A DNA stretch of 5,659 nt from an uncultured bacterium (GTDB taxonomy: Bacteria > Bacillota > Clostridia > Lachnospirales > Lachnospiraceae), in contig CAMTZV010000125.1 of NCBI GenBank assembly GCA_947086625.1, positions 1 through 5,659 on the forward strand. The letters run 5' to 3'. The position numbers were made by a program, and so were the translations under genes. Shown piece by piece: positions 1 to 4,432 of this stretch (position 1 is its first letter; every line of letters begins with the position of its first letter). The notes under the pieces are model-generated. The model was not told the DNA's origin. It searched no databases and saw nothing but the letters and a program-made list of their open reading frames with translations.

Positions 1-91
1 CATGGCTTACGAAAAGCTGCTGGAAGACCACAGCTACAAAATCAAAAGCGGCGTGTGGGACGGTGTTTCCATGGGGCATGTGACGTTATAA
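1..91 (+). CDS. C-terminal end of an unrecognised protein (5' end outside window)
   Basis: An open frame enters at the left edge and stops with TAA at 89-91. The visible tail is 29 residues, ending in SGVWDGVSMGHVTL. An in-frame ATG lies at 2-4, but with no upstream sequence visible it cannot be judged as a start; a 29-residue protein is less likely than the end of a longer one. No motif is strong enough to name a family. It runs in the same direction as map, 56 bases upstream of it, with a hairpin in between, so co-transcription is possible. That this is a real gene end is inferred from the clean stop followed by a hairpin and a new ribosome binding site. Confidence 0.5.
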   Translation, partial: MAYEKLLEDHSYKIKSGVWDGVSMGHVTL

Positions 92-93
92 AA

Positions 94-112
94 CGGGCAA
101 ACCGATTGCCCG
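94..112. other. Stem-loop after the first gene
   Basis: CGGGCAA (94-100) and TTGCCCG (106-112) form a perfect 7-bp stem with a 5-base loop, two bases after the stop codon. On the + strand the sequence that follows is TATGAATAAAAT, not a U tract, so it is a poor intrinsic terminator there. On the minus strand the stem is followed by TTTTATAA, which is closer to a terminator shape, but no minus-strand gene ends nearby. It may serve as an mRNA 3'-end stabiliser or a partial terminator. Confidence 0.45.
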
Positions 113-147
113 TATGAATAAAATATAGAGCAGGAGAACAGACAGAC

Positions 148-1068
148 ATGAATTTGCAACGCAACCGAATCGACAGGAAACCGATGAACCGCAGACCGAT
201 CAAGATCGGACGCAACGACCCTTGCTGGTGTAAGAGCGGCAGAAAGTACAAGCAGTGCCATATGGCCATGGATGATAAAATACAGCTCATCCAGAATCAG
301 GGCCATCTCGTGCCGGACCGCTCCATCATTAAAAATGCGGATCAGATCGCGGGCATCCGGCAGAGCGCAAAGATCAACATCGCGGTGCTGGATTATATCG
401 GGGAGCACATCAAAGAGGGGATCACGACGCAGCAGATCGACACATGGGTGTATGATCTGACGACGCGGATGGGCGGTATCCCCGCCCCGCTTCATTATCA
501 GGGCTATCCGAAGAGCGTGTGTACATCCTTAAACAATCAGGTATGCCACGGGATACCGGACGATTCGGTCGTGCTGAAGGACGGAGATATTATCAATGTG
601 GACTGCTCCACGATCTTAAACGGGTATTTTTCGGACTCTTCGCGGATGTTTTGCATCGGCATTGTCAGCCCGGAGAAAACGCGGCTGGTGGAGGTTACAA
701 AGGAGTGCTGCGATATCGGCCTTTCAGAGGTAAAGCCCTGGGGGTTTCTCGGCGATATGGGGCAGGCCGTACACGACCATGCGTTTGCAAACGGGTACAC
801 GGTCGTGCGCGAGATCGGCGGACACGGCGTGGGGCTGGAATTTCATGAGGATCCGTGGGTGAGCTACAACAGCAGGCGCGGGGAGGAGATGCTCCTGGTG
901 CCGGGCATGATCTTTACGATCGAGCCGATGGTAAACATGGGGAAGGTCGATATTTTTATTGACGATTCCAACGGCTGGACGGCCTACACCGAGGACGGCA
1001 GGCCCTCGGCTCAGTGGGAGTACATGGTGCTCGTTACCGAGGACGGTGCGGAGGTGCTCTGTTACTAA
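148..1068 (+). CDS. map: Methionine aminopeptidase type I with N-terminal SEC-C motif
   Basis: Cytosolic metalloprotease that removes the initiator methionine from nascent proteins. The 306-residue product has two parts. Residues 21-38 (GRNDPCWCKSGRKYKQCH) are a SEC-C zinc motif with Cys26, Cys28, Cys37 and His38, of the kind also found at the C-terminus of SecA. Residues from about 60 onward are the pita-bread catalytic domain. The five metal ligands of the family can be read as Asp152 (VDCST), Asp163 (FSDSSR), His226 (GGHGVG), Glu259 (TIEPM) and Glu291 (QWEY); the conserved active-site histidines are His134 (CHGIP) and His233 (EFHEDP). All are present, so the enzyme should be active. AGGAG at 132-136 sits 11 bases before the ATG at 148. 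An in-frame ATG at 184, with AGGA at 175-178, is an alternative start that keeps the SEC-C motif intact. The stop overlaps the stop of the opposite-strand gene. Confidence 0.96.
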   Translation: MNLQRNRIDRKPMNRRPIKIGRNDPCWCKSGRKYKQCHMAMDDKIQLIQNQGHLVPDRSIIKNADQIAGIRQSAKINIAVLDYIGEHIKEGITTQQIDTWVYDLTTRMGGIPAPLHYQGYPKSVCTSLNNQVCHGIPDDSVVLKDGDIINVDCSTILNGYFSDSSRMFCIGIVSPEKTRLVEVTKECCDIGLSEVKPWGFLGDMGQAVHDHAFANGYTVVREIGGHGVGLEFHEDPWVSYNSRRGEEMLLVPGMIFTIEPMVNMGKVDIFIDDSNGWTAYTEDGRPSAQWEYMVLVTEDGAEVLCY

Positions 1069-1775
1069 TTCAGTACGTCGTGTGCGTGCGCACCCCTGTT
1101 TTTCGCGAATACGGTCAGCTTATTATTCAGGTCGCAGGTGGCGAGCAATACCTGCTTTGCGTCGGGATAGCCGAGGCCGTTTAGCTGGGTTGTAAGCCAC
1201 TTTCTATCTTTGCCGGAGTGATGCAGGTTGTCCTCCATGATATGGCCGTCCAGAATAAGCGTTGCGCTCATATCCTCGGTGTCGGGATTTAAGTTCAGGT
1301 CGGCGGGCGTTGCAGGGCGTTCGGTCGCTTTTGGAAGGAAGCTGAGCTTTCCGTTCCCCTCCAGGATTACGGTCTGGAGCTGGGAAATGTCAAAATAGCC
1401 GCTGACACGGCATTGCTCCAAAAATTCGTTCAGGTCAATTTTTGCTTTTTTCAGGTTTTCCTCATAGAGGATGCCGCCGTGCAGCAAAATGAGGGGCTTC
1501 CCGTTTAAAAAGCGGCGGGCGGTCATGGATTTTTCGGCAATCCATGAGAGGCAGACCGCGGTGATGCCGTAGACGATCATCGCTGCGAGCGGGCGGTGGT
1601 AGTCCTCGAGCTCGGTTGCCATCTCCGCGGCAATGGAGCCGATTGTGATGCCGTTGATGTAGTCAAACAGGCTCATCTGCGACATCTGGCGATAGCCCAT
1701 GAGCTTTGAGAGCAGAAACAGTACGATGATGGATACGACGGATAAGATAATTACGGAACCGATTTCCCGTATCAT
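1065..1775 (-). CDS. DUF421 domain membrane protein (YetF/YcaP type)
   Basis: The 236-residue protein has a short hydrophobic N-terminal half and a soluble C-terminal half, the usual DUF421 plan. Likely membrane segments are residues 5-25, about 40-52 and 62-80, and the loop SLFDYINGITIGSIAAEM (35-52) is a conserved family motif. The soluble part shows the two related modules of the family, at about 91-148 (NGKPLILLHGGILYEENL, then LEGNGKLSFLP) and about 171-223 (LILDGHIMEDNL, then NNKLTVF). The function of the family is not established; some members have been linked to sporulation or stress envelopes. GGGAG (complement of 1782-1786) lies 6 bases before the start. The gene overlaps the upstream 91-residue gene by 4 bases (ATGA), which indicates translational coupling. 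Its TAG stop at 1067-1065 overlaps the TAA of map at 1066-1068, so the two converge with no spacer. Confidence 0.92.
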   Translation of the reverse strand: MIREIGSVIILSVVSIIVLFLLSKLMGYRQMSQMSLFDYINGITIGSIAAEMATELEDYHRPLAAMIVYGITAVCLSWIAEKSMTARRFLNGKPLILLHGGILYEENLKKAKIDLNEFLEQCRVSGYFDISQLQTVILEGNGKLSFLPKATERPATPADLNLNPDTEDMSATLILDGHIMEDNLHHSGKDRKWLTTQLNGLGYPDAKQVLLATCDLNNKLTVFAKNRGAHAHDVLN

Positions 1776-2047
1776 AGTGAGCTCCCTGATCTGATTTTTG
1801 CAGAGGAAGCGCCCAGCTTCGAGAGCTTTTGGGCCTCGGTCAGCTCTTCGCGTTTTCCGAGATGGCGCGGCGGCAGCTCCCGCGACATGTGGTGGTAGAT
1901 ATCCTTGGCATCTGCGCCCTCGGAGATGGCGGAGTATTGCAGATCGGGATATTCCTCATAGAGCGCTTCGTCGTAAAGGGACTGGTCAAAGACGTCCCGG
2001 TAGGAGACTTCCCGCTTGCACACGTTTTTCATAGATTCGTTTTTCAT
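1772..2047 (-). CDS. Small acidic/charged hypothetical protein coupled to DUF421
   Basis: A 91-residue protein that I do not recognise. It is soluble, with no signal peptide or membrane segment. The N-terminal half is rich in Tyr, Asp and Glu (residues 16-40, SYRDVFDQSLYDEALYEEYP region), and the C-terminal end is basic and Ser/Gly-rich. A perfect AAAGGAGG site (complement of 2053-2060) stands 5 bases before the ATG at 2047, which favours this start over the in-frame Met6 at 2032. The stop TGA shares the ATGA with the DUF421 start, so it is the first gene of a tight two-gene operon. That layout makes it a real gene and suggests a role tied to the DUF421 protein, as a partner or regulator; this is inference. 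An 85-codon frame on the opposite strand over the same DNA lacks such signals. Confidence 0.82.
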   Translation of the reverse strand: MKNESMKNVCKREVSYRDVFDQSLYDEALYEEYPDLQYSAISEGADAKDIYHHMSRELPPRHLGKREELTEAQKLSKLGASSAKIRSGSSL

Positions 2048-2087
2048 GATGACCTCCTTTTTGTGCTTCTGGTAAGTGATCTGTGAT

Positions 2088-2116
2088 ATTGTACTGGGCT
2101 TTTCACGCCCCGGGAA
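2088..2116 (-). promoter_or_regulatory. Possible promoter of the 91-residue/DUF421 operon
   Basis: On the minus strand TACAAT (complement of 2088-2093) is a good -10 hexamer, 28 bases from the ribosome binding site. The -35 position at 17-base spacing (complement of 2111-2116) reads TTCCCG, a poor match, and falls inside the left arm of the palindromic repeat. The promoter call therefore rests on the -10 alone. Confidence 0.3.
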
Positions 2117-2137
2117 TGCGCACTGGCTGCGCGTTCT
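2099..2137. repeat. Dispersed palindromic element, copy A
   Basis: This segment matches copy B at 3295-3332 at 34 of 38 positions without gaps. Its core is a hairpin: 2113-2122 (GGAATGCGCA) pairs with 2128-2137 (TGCGCGTTCT) around the loop CTGGC, with two G.T wobbles on the + strand where copy B has Watson-Crick or matched bases. Unlike copies B and C it lacks the downstream GTGAAAAA flank; instead a long foldback starts directly at 2138. No U tract follows, so it is not a plain terminator. Confidence 0.7.
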
Positions 2138-2359
2138 GCACGTTCATCTTTGAACGAACAGTGCCGAATATATCGTCGTTCTGCAAGGCGACTGAAGGAG
2201 GCGATGCCCTCGCTTCGCTGGGGCAGACCCTACCCTCGCTTCGCTGGGGCAAACCTTGCCCTCGCTTCACTGGGGCAGACCCTGCGGTGGCATCGTTGAG
2301 TGAAGCCAACGCAGCAGATGGCGATGTAGGCGGAGCTGTTCGTTCGATTGTGAATGTGT
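2138..2359 (+). ncRNA. Candidate structured RNA: long imperfect foldback with repeat-bearing loop
   Basis: Arms 2138-2180 and 2317-2359 pair in a single ungapped register: 29 Watson-Crick pairs, 9 G.U pairs and 5 mismatches over 43 positions. The core is a perfect 10-bp stretch, GAACGAACAG (2152-2161) with CTGTTCGTTC (2336-2345), and CACGTTCA (2139-2146) pairs with TGAATGTG (2351-2358). In the same register a second helix joins 2200-2213 to 2284-2297 (13 of 14 pair, including CGATGCC with GGCATCG). The apical loop carries three 26-base repeats. In both helices every wobble is G.U on the + strand and none is A.C, as expected if the + strand RNA is what folds. A local hairpin at 2141-2156 (CGTTCA, TCTT, TGAACG) could compete. 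No clear promoter or known RNA family was recognised; a DNA foldback element such as a MITE is the main alternative. Confidence 0.5.
2207..2284. repeat. Three 26-base tandem repeats in the foldback loop
   Basis: Units at 2207-2232, 2233-2258 and 2259-2284 share CCCTCGCTTCRCTGGGGCAR followed by ACCYTR. Each unit, with the first bases of the next, forms a small hairpin GGGCAR-ACC-YTRCCC. Unit 2 (2247-2261) is perfect: GGGCAA, ACC, TTGCCC. Unit 1 (2221-2235) reads GGGCAG, ACC, CTACCC and unit 3 (2273-2287) GGGCAG, ACC, CTGCGG. The pair next to the loop is A-T in unit 2 and G-C in units 1 and 3, a compensatory change. Confidence 0.85.
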
Positions 2360-2365
2360 CAGTAC

Positions 2366-2408
2366 ACTAGTACAGCATTCACCGTTAATTATGCAACGCT
2401 GTACTAGT
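2366..2408. repeat. Perfect 11-bp inverted repeat upstream of the PilZ promoter
   Basis: ACTAGTACAGC (2366-2376) and GCTGTACTAGT (2398-2408) are exact reverse complements separated by 21 AT-rich bases. The right arm carries the 8-bp palindrome TACTAGTA (2402-2409). No U tract follows on either side. It lies 34 bases upstream of the proposed -35 element, so an operator, the end of the preceding structured element, or a recombination site are all open. It begins 7 bases after the long foldback ends. Confidence 0.7.
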
Positions 2409-2442
2409 ATAGGTGGGGCGCTGCAGTTTTATTCATCGGTAT

Positions 2443-2471
2443 TTGCAAAATTGCGCGACATAAGGTAAAAT
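2443..2471 (+). promoter_or_regulatory. Promoter of the PilZ gene
   Basis: TTGCAA (2443-2448) and TAAAAT (2466-2471) are separated by exactly 17 bases, a good fit to the housekeeping sigma-A consensus. A T-rich stretch (2427-2433) lies just upstream. Transcription would begin near 2478, giving a leader of about 70 bases and placing the foldback outside this transcript. Confidence 0.55.
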
Positions 2472-2534
2472 CTAAGTATTCGGATTTCGTCTGTGGAATC
2501 GATTCGTGAAATTAATCTGCATGGAAATGGAAAC

Positions 2535-2540
2535 GGAGGG
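2535..2540 (+). promoter_or_regulatory. Ribosome binding site that decides the PilZ start
   Basis: GGAGGG ends 9 bases before the ATG at 2550. The longer in-frame start, a GTG at 2493, has no Shine-Dalgarno match upstream, and the extra residues it would add (rich in Asn and Gly) translate the leader and the ribosome binding site itself. The ATG at 2550 is preferred. Confidence 0.8.
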
Positions 2541-2549
2541 AACATTGCA

Positions 2550-3212
2550 ATGAAGATAGGGGAGATCCCGGTTAATACGGCGGTTCAGATCCGCGTAAGT
2601 CAGGATGACCTGAAATATGAGTGTACGGCGATTGTAGTGGCGACAAGGGACGACGGCCTGTTTTTGACACCTATCAAGTATCAGGGGCAGCTGATTGATT
2701 TTGGCAGCGATAAGATCCAGATACTGGCCTTTTATGTGAATGAGAAAAAGCAGGTGCTCGGCTGGAGCGGCTGTCGGATCCGAAGGGACACGTACCAGGG
2801 GAAGCTGTGTCACGTCCTGACGACAAAGCGCCCGAGCGTGCGCGTCAACCGGCGTAGCGAACCACGCATCCACACGGAGATGAACGCGATGCTGCGCGCC
2901 GTTTCCGACGACAAGGAGCGGGAGATCATCGTGCGCAATTACAGCGAGAACGGCGTCGGCTTTGTCTGCTATCAGGCGGTACCGGAGCGCGACTGGCCGG
3001 CGAGCAGCCTGATCTTTGAGGATGCACAGCAGCAGATGCATGTGGTCATGCGCATCCGCATCCTGCGGCAGACGGAGCATTCCGGCGGGATGTTCAGTTT
3101 TGGCGCGCGCATCCTCTCACCGGATGAGACGTGGACAAAGTATGTGCAAAACAAGATGGAGGAGCTGCGGGAGCGCAGCAGGAATCAGGAAAAGCCGGGG
3201 GTAAATACGTGA
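2550..3212 (+). CDS. PilZ-domain protein, probable cyclic di-GMP receptor
   Basis: The 220-residue cytosolic protein starts MKIGEIPVNTAVQI. Its N-terminal half (about residues 1-95) is a beta-rich module of the YcgR-N/PilZN kind. The C-terminal half is a PilZ domain with both cyclic di-GMP binding motifs: RxxxR at Arg102-Arg106 (RSEPR) and [D/N]xSxxG at Asn130, Ser132, Gly135 (NYSENG). With these residues present it should bind the second messenger. In Firmicutes such YcgR-like proteins commonly act on flagellar motors or exopolysaccharide production, but no motility or polysaccharide gene is in view, so the target is unknown. The C-terminal end (about 195-220) is charged and probably helical. 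The gene appears monocistronic, with its own promoter. The stop at 3210-3212 is followed by a hairpin. Confidence 0.9.
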   Translation: MKIGEIPVNTAVQIRVSQDDLKYECTAIVVATRDDGLFLTPIKYQGQLIDFGSDKIQILAFYVNEKKQVLGWSGCRIRRDTYQGKLCHVLTTKRPSVRVNRRSEPRIHTEMNAMLRAVSDDKEREIIVRNYSENGVGFVCYQAVPERDWPASSLIFEDAQQQMHVVMRIRILRQTEHSGGMFSFGARILSPDETWTKYVQNKMEELRERSRNQEKPGVNT

Positions 3213-3216
3213 GGGC

Positions 3217-3271
3217 AACAGCGGCGGAAAGCGCAGCAGGCGCCTTTTCGAATGGCGCGGGCTGAACTGTT
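3217..3271. other. Imperfect stem-loop after the PilZ gene
   Basis: Paired blocks in order are AACAG (3217-3221) with CTGTT (3267-3271), CAGC (3234-3237) with GCTG (3261-3264), and GCGCC (3240-3244) with GGCGC (3254-3258), the last enclosing a 9-base loop. No U tract follows, so it is not a standard intrinsic terminator, but it lies 5 bases after the stop and could mark the 3' end of the PilZ mRNA. Confidence 0.4.
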
Positions 3272-3294
3272 ACCGTGACGGAGAAAATTGGTTA

Positions 3295-3353
3295 CTTTTC
3301 ATGCCACAGGAACGCGCACTGGCTGCGCGTTCCGTGAAAAAGATACTTGGAAA
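3295..3353. repeat. Dispersed palindromic element, copy B (most perfect)
   Basis: A perfect 10-bp stem, GGAACGCGCA (3309-3318) with TGCGCGTTCC (3324-3333), closes the loop CTGGC. Outside it CAC (3305-3307) pairs with GTG (3334-3336) past one bulged A, and CTTTTCA (3295-3301) mirrors TGAAAAAG (3335-3342). The right flank, CCGTGAAAAA then a TGGAAA block (3332-3353), is shared with copy C. The left part is shared with copy A. Because A residues follow the stem on both strands it does not look like an intrinsic terminator. A REP-like element is the nearest known concept. Confidence 0.75.
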
Positions 3354-3448
3354 TGCCCTGTTTTTTCCATGAAAGCAAGGATGAATGGGTCGCTTGATGA
3401 CAATTTAGTGACACTCTGATTGAGAAGAGAACTGCCGGATGTTTATGA

Positions 3449-3952
3449 GGGCTGCTGCATGGGCTTAGATGTGGCAGCTTTGTCATCTTTGTATGTACCT
3501 TTGACTTGTTTGGCAAGGGACGGCACATTTATACGTTTGAAAACCGTTGTGTTCAGGATTTAAATTTAAGCTTTGGGGATGATACGACGAAGATTATTTT
3601 GAATACAAAGGGCACGATGGATGATATTTCAATGGAAATGAAGCGTCTGGTGGATTTCATTGATGGCAAAGAACCGGAGGATGATTTTACGAGAGAGTTG
3701 GACGAGGCGGTGCAGTCCGTCAGAAAAAATGAGAAGTGGAGGCTGGAATATATGACTTTGCAGATGAAATATCAGGAAAAATTTGAACAGGGTATTGAGC
3801 AGGGCATCGAACAAGGTATCGAGCAGGGAAACAGGCAGGCTGCATTGAGAATGATCGAGGATGGAGATTTGCCGTTGAAAAAAATTGCCCTGTATTCCGG
3901 GCTTTCGTTTGAAGAAGTGCTTGAATTGGAAAAGGAGCTGCAGCCGGTTTAG
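3449..3952 (+). pseudogene. C-terminal remnant of an Rpn-family recombination-promoting nuclease/putative transposase
   Basis: From about 3470 the frame reads GSFVIFVCTFDLFGKG, then IYTFENRC and KIILNTKG, a signature of the Rpn/PD-(D/E)XK transposase-like family. It is followed by a charged helix, the tract EQGIEQGIEQGIEQGNRQ and a C-terminal helical end typical of the family (LSFEEVLELEKEL). The stop is TAG at 3950-3952. About 165 codons remain from the TGA at 3446-3448, so the N-terminal catalytic nuclease core, roughly the first half of a full-length protein, is missing. No ribosome binding site precedes the nearest possible starts (TTG at 3506). Upstream, 3354-3448 shows no recognisable continuation in any frame. 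It is best read as a decayed gene, although a short expressed C-terminal protein cannot be excluded. The base composition is more AT-rich than that of the neighbours, consistent with acquired DNA. Confidence 0.75.
3791..3826 (+). repeat. Three 12-base repeats encoding Gly-Ile-Glu-Gln
   Basis: Units at 3791-3802, 3803-3814 and 3815-3826 each encode GIEQ with synonymous differences (for example GGTATTGAGCAG against GGCATCGAACAA). Such GxEQG tracts are common in Rpn-family C-termini and form a helical or coiled-coil linker. The synonymous divergence shows that the units are not a fresh expansion. Confidence 0.85.
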
Positions 3953-4031
3953 AAGGGATAAAGGAGAAGCAGCCGCGAAGAAAGTGCGCACCCGGAGGGC
4001 GTACGAATACGCGAAAATTTCATCAAACCGG

Positions 4032-4060
4032 TTGACACACCCGCCGTGCCGTGCTATCAT
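4032..4060 (+). promoter_or_regulatory. Sigma-A promoter of the riboswitch-ribU leader
   Basis: TTGACA (4032-4037), a perfect -35, is followed after 17 bases by TATCAT (4055-4060). TG at 4052-4053 adds an extended -10. Transcription should start near 4067, about 18 bases before the riboswitch. Confidence 0.85.
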
Positions 4061-4084
4061 TGTTAGCGAACAGAAACGAATAAA

Positions 4085-4224
4085 TTCTTCGGGGCAGGGT
4101 GTAATTCCCTACCGGCGGTACAGTCCGCGAGCCGTTGCCGGATCGCTCATAAGAGCAGATGCGGTACCGTGCATGAATCGGTGAGATTCCGATACCGACA
4201 GTTAAAGTCTGGATGAGAGAAGAA
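4085..4224 (+). promoter_or_regulatory. FMN riboswitch (RFN element)
   Basis: The aptamer shows the conserved RFN blocks in order: CTTCGGGGCAGGGT, then CCCTACCGGCGGTA, CAGTCCGCGAGCCG, a variable arm, GAATCGGTGAGATTCCG, TACCGACAGT, AAAGTCTGGATG and a closing AGAGAAGAA. P1 is TTCTTC (4085-4090) with GAAGAA (4219-4224). It binds flavin mononucleotide. An intrinsic terminator 50 bases downstream makes this a transcription-termination OFF switch for ribU. The linker 4225-4275 contains a hairpin, CAT/GCGC (4229-4236) with GCGC/ATG (4251-4257), that may belong to the switching structure. Confidence 0.97.
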
Positions 4225-4275
4225 AATTCATGGCGCAGGTGCCTGTGAGGGCGCATGCGTAAAATGGATGAAGTG

Positions 4276-4308
4276 AAATCTCAAACCCCGTGGTTTGGGA
4301 TTTTTTTT
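4276..4308 (+). terminator. Intrinsic terminator of the FMN riboswitch
   Basis: ATCTCAAACC (4278-4287) pairs with GGTTTGGGAT (4292-4301), with one G.U pair, around CCGT, followed by a run of eight T (4301-4308). Two more A-T pairs can extend the base. It ends 124 bases before the ribU start codon and is the expected ligand-dependent stop. Confidence 0.92.
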
Positions 4309-4316
4309 ATGCACAC

Positions 4317-4356
4317 GCCCGCGTAAGGATATTTGCTGCTGGCGCAGCACGCGGGC
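4317..4356. other. Second stem-loop between terminator and ribU
   Basis: GCCCGCGT (4317-4324) and ACGCGGGC (4349-4356) are perfect 8-bp reverse complements. Inside them GCTGC (4335-4339) and GCAGC (4344-4348) form a small hairpin with loop TGGC. It lies in the read-through part of the leader, 62 bases before the ribosome binding site, so it forms only when the riboswitch is ON. Its inner hairpin resembles the core of the dispersed element but lacks its flanks. Confidence 0.55.
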
Positions 4357-4432
4357 GGCGCGATGACATATTTTTTCTGTAAGAATTTAGGACTTCTGTT
4401 ACAAAAAATTTTTACACAGGGAGGTTCTGACA

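Noticed and set aside
1829..2086. 85-codon plus-strand frame opposite the 91-residue gene
   Set aside because: No ribosome binding site; the opposite strand has a perfect AGGAGG and an ATGA overlap with DUF421.
2207..2284. CRISPR array
   Set aside because: The 26-base units are directly adjacent with no unique spacers, and no cas gene is present.
2103..2309. 68-codon minus-strand frame and 95-codon plus-strand frame (2083-2370) over the foldback
   Set aside because: Both translate the tandem repeats and hairpin arms, have no ribosome binding site and give low-complexity Pro/Ser/Arg-rich products.
2099..2410. Retron msr-msd or other reverse-transcriptase-linked RNA
   Set aside because: Long inverted arms recall such RNAs, but no reverse transcriptase is in the window; the downstream gene is a PilZ protein.
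2472..3080. 202-codon minus-strand frame
   Set aside because: Lies antisense to the PilZ gene, whose motifs are clear; no family resemblance and no start signals.
3295..3342. Intrinsic terminator for the PilZ gene
   Set aside because: The stem is strong but is followed by an A run, with T runs on the 5' side, on both strands.
3953..4031. Small hairpin GCGTA-CGAA-TACGC at 3999-4012 and palindrome GTGCGCAC at 3984-3991
   Set aside because: Short and without U tract or partner signals; nothing else is visible between the Rpn remnant and the riboswitch promoter.
3885..4184. 99-codon plus-strand frame running from the Rpn remnant into the riboswitch
   Set aside because: It overlaps the promoter and aptamer, which are clearly non-coding, and has no ribosome binding site.
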